A DNA stretch of 64,000 bases, from contig JAFZUY010000003.1 of NCBI GenBank assembly GCA_017618075.1, positions 1 through 64,000 of the forward strand, written 5' to 3'. Both the position numbers and the translations under genes were made by a program. Under the pieces are notes generated by a model. The model was given only the letters and a program-made list of their open reading frames with translations, did no database searches and was not told the DNA's origin. The stretch's first letter is position 1. Each line of letters begins with the position of its first letter. The stretch is from Lachnospiraceae bacterium (lineage in GTDB: Bacteria; Bacillota; Clostridia; Lachnospirales; Lachnospiraceae). Positions 34,263 to 42,659 of this stretch are shown here, piece after piece.

Positions 34263-35866
34263 AAATAAATAAAGTTGCTTTCGGCAATGCCGAAGAAGCA
34301 TTTGTAGAAGATAGACTTTGTTCTGGGTTTAATATTATATTTAGCGATGATAATAACAAAGGAAAGACCATAGTCATGCAATCGGCTCTTTATGCAATTG
34401 GTAACGAGCCTATTTTTCCATTTCCGTTTGATTACAAAGAATATTATCACTATGTAGAGATTGAACTTGATGATAAAAAAATAATAAATGTTTGCAGAAA
34501 AGGTGAATCATTTATTGTAAAAACTGAAAAAGGAATAAATATTCTTGATTCTGTATCAGAATTAAAAAGGTTCCTTACTAGAAGTGGATTGGTTTTCCCG
34601 AATATAAAGAAGGATGATTCTGTACGAATAGTTGATCCCGAATTATTATATCAAGTATTCTTTGTTGGACAAGATAAGAAAGATTCAGCTAACATTTTTA
34701 ATCCGGGATATTATAAAAAAGAGGATTTTTGGAATTTAGTATATGCTCTCGCGGGGGTGGACAATTCGAGCATAGATGATATTGAGAAAGATGAAATAAA
34801 GAATAAGATTGCGTTGCTTAAGGATGAAAAGAAAGTACTTTTAGAACAAAATAAAATATTAAAAAAATCAACTCCATCTTTGGAACTTATATCGCAAAAA
34901 TACGGAAATGATGCTTTTGAAGCAAAAGTAAAAAAAGTTGAAAGCATACGAAACAACATTATAGATATAAAAAAGAGACAAAATAGAGCCTTACAAAGAA
35001 AAACTATTAACGAAAAAACTTTAAGTGAAATAAGGGCACTTAACAGAACTCCTTCTACAGGTGATTTATATTGTCTTGATTGCGATTCAAAAAGAATAGG
35101 CTATTCTTCTGGAGATAAATCGTATTCTTTTGATATTTCTGATACAGAAATGCGTCGTAATATTCTTGAGGCAATCGAAGATAAAATATCTGCATATCAG
35201 GAAGAAATAGATGCGTGTACACTTCAAATAAATACTCTTCAAAGACAACTACAAGAATTATTTAAAGATGAAGAAGTGGAGTTAGAATCGGTTTTATTAT
35301 ATAAAAATGAAATAATAGAAGCGAAAGATGCAGATACTAGAATAGTTCAAATTGATCAAGAGATAAAAAAGCTTAATGCAAATCAAAAAGTTGAAAAGAA
35401 AAAAACTATTGATTACTCCGAAAAAAAAGAAGAAATAAAAAGAAGCATAATCGAAACAATGAATCAGTTTTATAAAAGTATTGATTCGACGGGCTCTCTT
35501 GTTTTTGATGATTTATTTTCCAAAAGATCAAGCGTATATTCTGGATGTGAAGCGACGGAATTCTATCTTTCAAAACTGTATGCGTTAGCCAAAGTATTAG
35601 GACATAAATATCCGATTATGATGGATTATTTCAGAGATGGCGAATTATCAACGGAGAAAGAAGAGATTGTTATAAGAGAGTTTAGTAAACTCTCTAATCA
35701 GATTATTTTTACTGCAACATTGAAAGAACAAGAACTTGGAAAGTATTCAAAATATTCACAAATAAATTGCATAGATTATTCGATAAATACAGCTTCGCAT
35801 ATTATGAAAGCAAGTTTTGTAATTAAATTGAGAAAAATGCTTAGCCCATTGATGATTAAAATATGA
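34259..35866 (+). CDS. SMC-like ATPase, Lamassu LmuB-like
   Basis: A 535-residue SMC/Rad50-like protein. The N-terminal nucleotide motif is slightly degenerate, FSDDNNKGKTIVMQSALYAIG (G replaced by D in the first position), at residues 27-47. Long coiled-coil arms flank a hook with CLDCDSKRIGY near residue 275, a C-x-x-C suggesting a zinc hook. The C-terminal head has PIMMDYFRDGELSTEKEE (Walker B replaced by a D-x-x-x-D/E form) and IIFTATLKEQEL. The protein is shorter than true SMC proteins, as is usual for defence ATPases. It overlaps the nuclease gene by 4 bp and presumably forms a complex that senses phage DNA structures. No third gene is seen. Confidence 0.65.
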   Translation: MKINKVAFGNAEEAFVEDRLCSGFNIIFSDDNNKGKTIVMQSALYAIGNEPIFPFPFDYKEYYHYVEIELDDKKIINVCRKGESFIVKTEKGINILDSVSELKRFLTRSGLVFPNIKKDDSVRIVDPELLYQVFFVGQDKKDSANIFNPGYYKKEDFWNLVYALAGVDNSSIDDIEKDEIKNKIALLKDEKKVLLEQNKILKKSTPSLELISQKYGNDAFEAKVKKVESIRNNIIDIKKRQNRALQRKTINEKTLSEIRALNRTPSTGDLYCLDCDSKRIGYSSGDKSYSFDISDTEMRRNILEAIEDKISAYQEEIDACTLQINTLQRQLQELFKDEEVELESVLLYKNEIIEAKDADTRIVQIDQEIKKLNANQKVEKKKTIDYSEKKEEIKRSIIETMNQFYKSIDSTGSLVFDDLFSKRSSVYSGCEATEFYLSKLYALAKVLGHKYPIMMDYFRDGELSTEKEEIVIREFSKLSNQIIFTATLKEQELGKYSKYSQINCIDYSINTASHIMKASFVIKLRKMLSPLMIKI

Positions 35867-36010
35867 TGAATATAATTGTTTCCGTTTAGTTTTATTTTGA
35901 AAAGAGAAAATATTTAAGGAAAAGAAGAGCCTATTAAGTATTGATGATTTTAATATTTTATAAAATAAAAAGCAAAGAAGAACTATCAAATAAAAAGTGA
36001 AGACAAAACA

Positions 36011-37363
36011 ATGTCCAAATATTTCGGTACCGACGGTTTCCGCGGTGAAGCAAACAAAGAATTAACAGCGGCTAAGGCTTTTAAGGTTGGTCGCTATATC
36101 GGATGGTATTACGGTAAACAGCACGAAGACGGCAGAGCCCGTATCATCATCGGAAAGGATACAAGACGTTCTTCTTACACACTTGAGTATGCACTTGCCT
36201 CAGGTATTACTTCTTCGGGTTCGGATGCGTATCTTTTACACGTTACTACTACACCTTCCGTTTCCTATTGCTGCAGAACGGATGGTTTTGACTGCGGTAT
36301 TATGATTTCGGCTTCGCACAATCCGTTTTATGATAACGGCATAAAGATTATGCGTGCCAACGGACAGAAGATTGAAGCCGAGATAGAGGAAAAGATTGAA
36401 AGCTACATTGATTCCGATGAAGATTTGCCTTTGGCTGAGCGTGAAGCGATGGGTAATGTTGTTGACTACGCGGCAGGCCGCAACAGATATATCGGTTATC
36501 TGATGACAATTCCCACACGTGCTTTCAACGGCTACAAGGTTGGTCTTGACTGTGCGAACGGCGCATCATGGAATATCGCGCGTGCGGTTTACGAGGCACT
36601 CGGCGCTAAAGTATATGTTATTAACAATACACCAGACGGTGTGAATATTAATAAAGACTGTGGTTCCACACACATCGAAGGCCTTCAGAAATACGTGCTC
36701 GAGCATGGCTTGAATGTCGGCTTTGCATACGATGGCGATGCTGACAGATGTCTCGCTGTAGATGAGAAGGGCAATGTAGTAAATGGAGACCATATCATGT
36801 ATATGTGCGGCAAGTACCTAAAAGAAATAGGCCAGCTTGACGGTAACACGGTAGTTACCACAGTTATGAGTAATATGGGCCTTTACAAGGCACTTGAAGC
36901 TATCGATATTCGTACTGAAAAGACAGCAGTTGGCGATAAGTACGTAGCTGAAAATATGATGGCAAACCGCTTTGTAATCGGCGGCGAGCAGTCCGGACAT
37001 ATCATCTTCGGCAAATATGCCACAACAGGCGACGGCATCCTTACATCCCTCATGGTTATGATGACCATGCTTGACAAGAAGATGCCTCTCTCTATGCTTG
37101 CTGAAGAAATGAAAATGTATCCTCAGTGCTTAAAGAACGTTCGCGTTAAGAGCAAACCCGACGCACAGAACGATCCCGACGTCCAGGCTGCAGTTAAGAC
37201 TGCTGCAGACGCACTCGGCGATTCAGGCCGTATCCTCGTTCGTGAGTCCGGTACCGAGCCCAAGATTCGTGTCATGGTTGAAGCTTTATCAGACGAGCTT
37301 TGCGAGAAGTATGTTGACTCAGTGATTGATGTTATTAAGGCTAAGGGACATATAGCTGATTAG
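36011..37363 (+). CDS. glmM: phosphoglucosamine mutase GlmM
   Basis: A 450-residue member of the phosphohexomutase family, converting glucosamine-6-phosphate to glucosamine-1-phosphate for UDP-GlcNAc and peptidoglycan. The N-terminus KYFGTDGFRGEANKELT is diagnostic for GlmM, and the active-site phosphoserine lies in ISASHNPFYDNGIK at residue 102, as in Escherichia coli. The metal loop DGDADR is at about residue 240 and the sugar-binding GGEQSGHI near 322; RESGTEPKIRVM ends the phosphate-binding domain. GC by eye is clearly higher than in the preceding island. No good Shine-Dalgarno is visible before the ATG. It marks the return to core genome. Confidence 0.95.
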   Translation: MSKYFGTDGFRGEANKELTAAKAFKVGRYIGWYYGKQHEDGRARIIIGKDTRRSSYTLEYALASGITSSGSDAYLLHVTTTPSVSYCCRTDGFDCGIMISASHNPFYDNGIKIMRANGQKIEAEIEEKIESYIDSDEDLPLAEREAMGNVVDYAAGRNRYIGYLMTIPTRAFNGYKVGLDCANGASWNIARAVYEALGAKVYVINNTPDGVNINKDCGSTHIEGLQKYVLEHGLNVGFAYDGDADRCLAVDEKGNVVNGDHIMYMCGKYLKEIGQLDGNTVVTTVMSNMGLYKALEAIDIRTEKTAVGDKYVAENMMANRFVIGGEQSGHIIFGKYATTGDGILTSLMVMMTMLDKKMPLSMLAEEMKMYPQCLKNVRVKSKPDAQNDPDVQAAVKTAADALGDSGRILVRESGTEPKIRVMVEALSDELCEKYVDSVIDVIKAKGHIAD

Positions 37364-37413
37364 CCATTTATTAAATAATATAACCTGAAAATAATAATTG
37401 GAGGAGCATACAT

Positions 37414-37935
37414 ATGATCACCACTCCTCGCCTCACCCTTCGCCCCATCCAACGTGGCGATGAAATAATACTTGAACAAATGTCCCGCGACGGAAGTTTT
37501 TCCGAGCTGGGGCTTGATTCGAACTGCGCCGAATGGATAGGAGAATGGATTGATGAAGCCATCTCTTTAGCCGAGCAGGACAATCCGAGAGTGGATTATA
37601 TATGCTGGATTGTATGCTTAAAAGATGACGGAAAAGTTATCGGAACCGTGGGCAATACCTTTTATGAGGACACGGGTAAGATAGGTATCACATACGGAAT
37701 CGGCGCCGAATATAGGCAGCAGGGATATGCTGCAGAGGCCGTAAAAGCTTATCTGGATTTCTTTTTCGATCACTATGGTGAAGATGAAATTATCGCCACC
37801 GTTTTGGACGAAAATGTATCTTCCTGCAAGACCGCCGAAAAGGCAGGATTTGATCTTTTGGATGTACGCATGTATCAGGACATTTATGATGACGAACCGC
37901 GCCTTTATCATTTCTATTCGGCCAAGAGAAAATAG
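37414..37935 (+). CDS. GNAT family N-acetyltransferase, RimJ/RimL-like
   Basis: A 173-residue acetyltransferase that uses acetyl-CoA. It opens with TPRLTLRPIQRGDEI, typical of the RimJ/RimL (ribosomal protein and small amine acetyltransferase) group. The acetyl-CoA loop R-Q-Q-G-Y-A appears near residue 108, in the expected context YGIGAEYRQQGYAAEAVKA, and the final part ENVSSCKTAEKAGFDL is the usual C-terminal strand-helix. The substrate is unknown. GGAGGA precedes the start, and two hairpins end the unit. It lies 50 bp downstream of glmM, but the gap contains no terminator. Confidence 0.88.
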   Translation: MITTPRLTLRPIQRGDEIILEQMSRDGSFSELGLDSNCAEWIGEWIDEAISLAEQDNPRVDYICWIVCLKDDGKVIGTVGNTFYEDTGKIGITYGIGAEYRQQGYAAEAVKAYLDFFFDHYGEDEIIATVLDENVSSCKTAEKAGFDLLDVRMYQDIYDDEPRLYHFYSAKRK

Positions 37936-37976
37936 CCGTTAGAAACGCATTTCTTTTAGGATTAACACAAAACCGG

Positions 37977-38042
37977 CCCGCAGACGTTTACACGCCTGCG
38001 GGTTATTCTATTGAAAAACCGCGGTCATATGACCGCATTTTT
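37977..38042 (+). terminator. two consecutive intrinsic hairpins
   Basis: The first stem (CCCGCAGACG with CGCCTGCGGG, one mismatch) is at 37977-38002. The second is a perfect self-complementary 16-mer GCGGTCATATGACCGC at 38021-38036 followed by TTTTTG. They end the acetyltransferase transcript. Confidence 0.75.
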
Positions 38043-38095
38043 GTTGACTAACCATTATTACAGGTTTATAATTATTCGTATAAGGAGGTGGCTTA

Positions 38096-38185
38096 ATGAG
38101 TAATCAAGTAAGTTCATCGGACATAGCCGCTTACTTATCCGAGGTTAAGAAGTTGGTGTCTACCGGTAAATATGATTTTGCTTAG
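38096..38185 (+). pseudogene. stump of a MqsR-like toxin gene
   Basis: A strong Shine-Dalgarno (AAGGAGGTGG) precedes a 29-codon frame. The peptide contains AAYLSEVKKLVSTGKYDFA, which resembles the start of MqsR-type toxins (L-S-x-V-K-K-L-V-x-x-G) and then stops. It lies eight bases before the open frame of a MqsA/Panacea-type antitoxin. The simplest reading is that the body of the toxin gene was deleted and the antitoxin kept. It could alternatively be a small leader peptide. Confidence 0.55.
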
Positions 38186-38202
38186 TTTGGGAGATGACGC
38201 TG

Positions 38203-39207
38203 ATGAAGAAATATTGCGAAGAATGTGGAAAAGAAGTTAATACAAAGATAATTACTAAAAAAGAAGTATATGATGTGTGTGGAGAAGCAGTTGAAGTTGA
38301 GGCAAGAGTCTTGATTTGCGCAGAATGTGGCGAAGAGCTTTTCTGCGAAGAATTAGATAATGCAACATTGGTAAATGCGTATAACGAGTATCGTAAAAGA
38401 CATAAATTGCTCCTTCCTGAAGAAATAAGGGAGATAAGAGAGAAGTATGGTCTTAGCCAGAGAAGCTTTGCTAAGTTACTTAATTGGGGTGACAAGACAA
38501 TATGCAGATACGAGAACGGATCGATTCAGGATAAAGCGCATAACAGCCTTTTACTCTTTTTTCGCGAGCCTGAAAATATGAGAACATATATTACAGAAAA
38601 TGAAGTTATGCTTAAAGAAAGTCAGAAAGCAAGACTTCTCAAATATGTCGAAAAACTTGAGCAGCACGAAGAGTCGCGAGTTGGAAGAAAACTATTGAAT
38701 CAATTCTTTTCAAAAGAACTTAGCGAAGAAAACGGATACCGTGCATTTGACTATGATAAAGTTTGTGCAATGGTTCTTTTCTTTGCGCACAAAAGTCCTG
38801 AGTTGCTGAAAACCAAACTTATGAAACTTTTAAATTATTCGGATATGATTTTCTATAAAGAAAACGGAATTTCAATTTCAGGTCTTCGATATGCTCACCT
38901 TCCGTATGGCCCTGCTCCGGAGAATTTTGACATTCTCCTTGGCACAATGGCAGCAGATCATATCGCACATATTGAGGTTTTCTATGATAACGGCTATGAA
39001 AAACATCAGGTTGTTCCGGAAAAAGAAATGCCAAAGAATGTTTTGTCCAAAGAAGAACTGGATGTGTTGAATCGGATTTATACAAAATTCGAAAAATTCG
39101 GCTCAGCCGAAATATCCAATTATTCACATAAAGAAAAAGGATATGTCGAGACGAAAAAGGGTGAGATTATTTCGTATGCATACGCCAAAGACATCGAGTT
39201 GAATTAA
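38203..39207 (+). CDS. MqsA-like zinc-finger / HTH / DUF4065 (Panacea) antitoxin
   Basis: A 334-residue protein with three parts. Residues 1-50 form a zinc-binding domain with two C-x-x-C pairs (YCEECGKEV and ICAECGEEL), as in MqsA. Residues 80-110 are an HTH of the MqsA/Xre type (LSQRSFAKLLNWGDKTICRYENG). Residues 190-300 match DUF4065 (Panacea; SocA/GepA-like): KLMKLLNYSDMIFYKENGISISGL, then YAHLPYGPAPENFDIL. Panacea domains act as universal antitoxin modules. A truncated toxin gene lies immediately upstream. Start chosen at 38203, nine bases from GGGAG; the ATG at 38194 touches that Shine-Dalgarno. It is likely an autorepressor. Confidence 0.8.
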   Translation: MKKYCEECGKEVNTKIITKKEVYDVCGEAVEVEARVLICAECGEELFCEELDNATLVNAYNEYRKRHKLLLPEEIREIREKYGLSQRSFAKLLNWGDKTICRYENGSIQDKAHNSLLLFFREPENMRTYITENEVMLKESQKARLLKYVEKLEQHEESRVGRKLLNQFFSKELSEENGYRAFDYDKVCAMVLFFAHKSPELLKTKLMKLLNYSDMIFYKENGISISGLRYAHLPYGPAPENFDILLGTMAADHIAHIEVFYDNGYEKHQVVPEKEMPKNVLSKEELDVLNRIYTKFEKFGSAEISNYSHKEKGYVETKKGEIISYAYAKDIELN

Positions 39208-39278
39208 TGCCATACTAAATAAAAAAAGAGAAAACTCAGCTCTGCCCAAAACTTTTTCAATAAACTACAAAAAACCAC

Positions 39279-39307
39279 TTGCACAATCCCGCGGTTTTAT
39301 CTATAAT
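39279..39307 (+). promoter_or_regulatory. thiT promoter
   Basis: TTGCAC (39279-39284) and TATAAT (39302-39307), 17-bp spacing; transcription would begin about 30 nt before the riboswitch. Confidence 0.75.
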
Positions 39308-39342
39308 AACCGCTGTATGTAAATCATATAAATATTGTTTTT

Positions 39343-39430
39343 GCTAGGGGAGCTATAGCTGAGATAGATATTTTTACGATATCTTACCCTCATTACTTGA
39401 ACCGGGTAATACCGGCGTAAGGAAGCAGTT
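39343..39430 (+). ncRNA. TPP riboswitch (THI element)
   Basis: The conserved CTGAGA lies at 39359-39364 after GGGGAGC, and the second half has GAACCGGGTAATACCGGCG followed by TAAGGAAGC, matching the pyrophosphate and pyrimidine sensor helices of the TPP aptamer. Downstream, CCTCCT (39440-39445) can pair with the Shine-Dalgarno AGGAGG (39457-39462) with a T-run after it, so ligand-bound RNA would hide the ribosome binding site or terminate. Confidence 0.93.
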
Positions 39431-39468
39431 TTATTGTCTCCTCCTGCATTTATTTTAGGAGGTTTTTT

Positions 39469-40314
39469 ATGTCAAAAACAAAAGTTTCAACAAAAGATCC
39501 AAATTCAATTTCAAGCACGAGAATACTTGCGGAATGCGCATTAATGCTCGCAGTAGGCGTCGTTCTCTCGCTCGTAAAACTCATTGACCTGCCATACGGC
39601 GGATCGGTTACAATAGCTTCAATGTTACCCATCATCATTATTTCCTACAGACACGGCTTAAAATACGGCCTTATCACAGGACTTACCTTTGGTATCATTC
39701 AGCAGCTCTTAGGCCTTAACACGCTTTCATATGTTACAACATGGGTTTCAATCATTGCGGTTATTCTTTTAGATTATGTAGTTGCATTCGCTGTTATCGG
39801 TTTGGGCGGTGCATTCAGAAAGATTATTAAAAATCAGGCAGCGGCTCTGGTAGCTGGTTCAATCCTTGCATGTCTTTTAAGATATGCATGCCACGTTATC
39901 TCAGGCGCTACAGTTTGGGCAGGCTTATCAATTCCCACAAACGCTGCTCTCATCTATTCATTCGGATACAATGCAACATATATGATTCCTGAGACCATCG
40001 TAACAGTAGCTCTTGCTTACTACATCGGTTCACTGATTGATTTCAGAAATCCTACCATCAGACACATGGGTCAGACAGAAAAGACCAAAGTGCCTCTTTT
40101 ATACTGGACAGGCGGACTTGCACTTGTAGCAGGATTTATCATCGACATCGCCTGCATTTTCCCCTTCCTTCAGAATCCCGAATCAGGTGAGTTTGATTTC
40201 GCAGGATTATCAAGCGTTAACTGGATGGTAGTTATCATTGCTTCAGCTGTAGCAATCGTTATTGCGGCAATCACCTTCGGTATCGCGGCTTTGAAGAAGA
40301 AAAAAGCAGAATGA
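39469..40314 (+). CDS. thiT: ECF thiamine transporter substrate component ThiT
   Basis: A 281-residue integral membrane protein with about six or seven helices. The family segment LPYGGSVTIASMLPIIIISY (residues 42-61) and the following RHGLKYGLITGLTFGIIQ are diagnostic for ThiT, the thiamine-binding S component of energy-coupling factor transporters. Aromatic residues near W133 and in helix 6 (HVISGATVW) are those expected to stack on thiamine. It is longer than the usual 190-220 residues because of two extra C-terminal helices after residue 200. The upstream TPP riboswitch supports thiamine as ligand. The shared ECF ATPases and T component must be encoded elsewhere. Confidence 0.93.
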   Translation: MSKTKVSTKDPNSISSTRILAECALMLAVGVVLSLVKLIDLPYGGSVTIASMLPIIIISYRHGLKYGLITGLTFGIIQQLLGLNTLSYVTTWVSIIAVILLDYVVAFAVIGLGGAFRKIIKNQAAALVAGSILACLLRYACHVISGATVWAGLSIPTNAALIYSFGYNATYMIPETIVTVALAYYIGSLIDFRNPTIRHMGQTEKTKVPLLYWTGGLALVAGFIIDIACIFPFLQNPESGEFDFAGLSSVNWMVVIIASAVAIVIAAITFGIAALKKKKAE

Positions 40315-40378
40315 AGGGGGACGGGGGTTTAGTGTCATTTTTACAAAACCCCACAGAACCTGTCACTGACAAAAACGA

Positions 40379-40413
40379 AAACGGCGCCCGCTCGTAAGAG
40401 TCGGACGCCGTTT
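40379..40413. terminator. bidirectional terminator
   Basis: AAACGGCG pairs with CGCCGTTT around a 19-base loop that can extend the stem. It separates thiT from the convergent lipoprotein gene. Confidence 0.75.
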
Positions 40414-40437
40414 CCTTTAGCATATTTATTAATTCGA

Positions 40438-41904
40438 TTAATACTCTATTCCGTAATCTGCGAGGCATGTGCCCATCGTCTTTATATTGTCGTCGATAGA
40501 GCCCATGTATCTTTTATAATGAGTCATGAAATCTTTTATCATTTCATCGTTACTCATATATTCGCTTTCTTCGTACAGGTAATTAGGATATACGAGCGCG
40601 GCTTTTAAGGACTCTTCGGAAGCGAAGATATCTTTTACTTCATCCGCAGCACAATCGATCATAAAGCCCATTCTGGTGTCGCTGGTGATAACGCCCGGGC
40701 TATCGGTACCTCTGAAGTCGGTATCGTAGCGATACTCGATATCTACCATTCCGTCTTCATCACCAATGAAAATCAGTGTAAAAACTCTTGAGGCATATCG
40801 ATTCTCATCCTCGTAACCGCCTGAATGATAGTACGTCATAAAGCTGACTTCGTCATCATATGTTTCAATCTGAACATAATCCGAACCGTCTACAAAGTTG
40901 TTGCTGTCGGCCTCGTTATATGCGAACCAGTCTGTCGGTTCTTCTCCCTCACGTGAGTTGTAGGTAGCCTGTTTCATGATACCGTCACGGACTGTTTCAA
41001 TCCATGTTTGGCCCGTGGCATCGTTTTTACCGTTTGTGAAGGTCTGCTTTTCCATCAACATCGGAACCTTTTCATCATTGCCTACAAGCGTTGCGAGTGC
41101 ATCATATTTTGCATATTCATTTCCGAAATTAATTCCGAAATCTTCCCAGGTGAGTCCGAGCTCATCAAATGCCTCGTTTGACAATACACCAAATCTGGCG
41201 AATATCGTATTTAAGCTCTCCTTATAAGTATCGAGAGTTTCCGGATATTCATCCTCACTGTAATATGAATATGAACCGCCATTGGTGTTTGCGTAGATAT
41301 CCTTGGAAAACTCCGCAAAATCTACTCCGTCCATAGGGATATCGTATCCGCCGAATACCGGAGAACTGATATGTTCGTTGTCATATCCGCGAACCGAGTA
41401 ACCGAAATAAGTTCCCGACGGTCTGTAAAAATTGAAGCGCATTCCGTTGTTTTCGCAGTTATAAAAGATTTCAGCTTCGCCGTTATCGTAACTTACGATA
41501 CTTACATATCCGGGTATAGCGGGATTGTAATAATTTACAGCCACATTGGTATCCTTGGAATAATGATCCATCTTCGGCAAATCGCTGTTACTTAAGATGT
41601 CAGGCAGTTCATCCAGTATCTTTAAATCTGTAGGCTGGATTACAACCTTCCCGTCTTCTGAATCGTCGCCAAAATCAAGTACTTCGCCACTAAAGAACAT
41701 GATGTCATTAGCGCTTTCATCTTCATCGGAAGTTACCGCAGGCGTTGTTTCCGTCTGCACGCTTTCAGTTGCTTCTTCTTTAATCTCTGCATAGGCTTCT
41801 TTTGACTCTTTTATGGCTTCGGTCAAAGAATTCCCACACCCTGCAGAAACAAGCATTGTTGACATTGTAAAAATGCCGCATAAAATCTTCCATTTGTTTT
41901 TCAT
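40438..41904 (-). CDS. hypothetical lipoprotein
   Basis: A 488-residue predicted lipoprotein. The signal peptide ends in the lipobox LVSAGC near residue 23, so it should be anchored to the outer leaflet. An acidic Glu/Thr-rich linker (residues 25-65) follows. The rest is a soluble, Tyr/Asp-rich domain with several G-x-Y-x-Y stretches and W-x-x-x-G-I (TWEDFGINFG), with no motif I recognise. GGGG five bases upstream on the minus strand gives the start. Convergent with thiT, it forms its own transcription unit. It is similar in style (acidic, Tyr-rich) to the lipoproteins at 3414 and 6226 without obvious homology. Confidence 0.7.
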   Translation of the reverse strand: MKNKWKILCGIFTMSTMLVSAGCGNSLTEAIKESKEAYAEIKEEATESVQTETTPAVTSDEDESANDIMFFSGEVLDFGDDSEDGKVVIQPTDLKILDELPDILSNSDLPKMDHYSKDTNVAVNYYNPAIPGYVSIVSYDNGEAEIFYNCENNGMRFNFYRPSGTYFGYSVRGYDNEHISSPVFGGYDIPMDGVDFAEFSKDIYANTNGGSYSYYSEDEYPETLDTYKESLNTIFARFGVLSNEAFDELGLTWEDFGINFGNEYAKYDALATLVGNDEKVPMLMEKQTFTNGKNDATGQTWIETVRDGIMKQATYNSREGEEPTDWFAYNEADSNNFVDGSDYVQIETYDDEVSFMTYYHSGGYEDENRYASRVFTLIFIGDEDGMVDIEYRYDTDFRGTDSPGVITSDTRMGFMIDCAADEVKDIFASEESLKAALVYPNYLYEESEYMSNDEMIKDFMTHYKRYMGSIDDNIKTMGTCLADYGIEY

Positions 41905-42102
41905 AGTCTTTCCCCTTTCTACTCCGTTTGTTAATGGAACAGGAATCTTTCCTCAATCGAAAAATCTTTCCTTATAACCTATGATAGAACACCTATACTG
42001 CAGAAAAAATACTTGCTTGTGCGAAATAGGGGGTGTTAATTCCACAATTCTGACACTGGGGGACGGGGTGTTGTGTCATTTTTTGGATAATATTGAAACA
42101 TA

Positions 42103-42131
42103 TTGACATATTATTTTATTGGGAGTATAAT
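42103..42131 (+). promoter_or_regulatory. consensus promoter 1 of the small HTH operon
   Basis: TTGACA (42103-42108) and TATAAT (42126-42131) with exactly 17 bp between: a full consensus sigma-A promoter. Confidence 0.85.
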
Positions 42132-42164
42132 CCGTAAAATAGTATTTATCTGAATAAACGCAAG

Positions 42165-42193
42165 TTGAACACAGATATGAAAGATAGTATAAT
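42165..42193 (+). promoter_or_regulatory. promoter 2 of the small HTH operon
   Basis: TTGAAC (42165-42170) and TATAAT (42188-42193), 17-bp spacing, with the sequence AGTATAAT shared with promoter 1. Transcription would start about ten bases before the first gene. Confidence 0.75.
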
Positions 42194-42210
42194 ATTATGA
42201 AAGGGAACAT

Positions 42211-42399
42211 ATGGTTTTTCTTGACCCAAGGGAATATGCAAAAATAGTAAGCGAAATTAATACTAATTATGAGAAGTATCGTGGGAAACGGATTGCAATC
42301 CATCTTTCATTTGGATTCGACAACAATGCCTATGCATACATTTTTGAGAATAAAGGATTTAATAAATATATCTTTATATCACGAGATTTAATAGAGTGA
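42211..42399 (+). CDS. small hypothetical protein
   Basis: A 62-residue protein of unknown function, first of a three-gene operon ending in an HTH regulator. It has a compact alpha/beta look: an acidic helix (PREYAKIVSEINTNYEKY), then a strand IAIHLSF and a strand KYIFISRD. AAAGGGAA supports the start. Its stop lies 14 bases before the next start codon. Two strong promoters directly upstream imply high or tightly controlled expression. Confidence 0.6.
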   Translation: MVFLDPREYAKIVSEINTNYEKYRGKRIAIHLSFGFDNNAYAYIFENKGFNKYIFISRDLIE

Positions 42400-42413
42400 G
42401 GAAAGGAGCGAGG

Positions 42414-42653
42414 ATGGATAGACTCATAGAATTATTAAACAGCATAAGTGACTCATATTATGATTTTGTTGTAGGAGTCATTAATTATGCTAAGAGAAAT
42501 GATGACAATCGTAATGCAATGATATCTTTTATAGAGAATAATCCTAAGGCACTTTCTTCAGATGTTTTGGAATATATGATTAGCAGGAAAGATTATTTTG
42601 ATCATGCACAACGCATCTCCGGAGTTGCAAAACAAACTAAGAGCCAGGTTTAA
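42414..42653 (+). CDS. small hypothetical protein
   Basis: A 79-residue, mostly helical protein. The N-terminus MDRLIELLNSISDSYYDFVVGVINYA and the middle DDNRNAMISFIENNPKALSSDVLEYM have alternating hydrophobic spacing typical of a small helical bundle. No known domain is recognised. The start is the ATG at 42414 after AAAGGAG; an upstream GTG at 42396 overlaps the previous stop. It is co-transcribed with the flanking genes. Confidence 0.6.
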   Translation: MDRLIELLNSISDSYYDFVVGVINYAKRNDDNRNAMISFIENNPKALSSDVLEYMISRKDYFDHAQRISGVAKQTKSQV

Positions 42654-42659
42654 TATTAT

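Larger units (their letters stand above)
39208..39468. other. leader of the thiamine transporter gene
   Basis: Contains a consensus promoter, a TPP aptamer and an expression platform; nothing coding. Confidence 0.8.
41905..42210. other. divergent intergenic region
   Basis: Holds the promoter of the minus-strand lipoprotein, a fragment GGGGGACGGGGTG with flanking TGACAC/TGTCA at 42050-42079, and two consensus promoters for the plus-strand operon. Confidence 0.6.
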
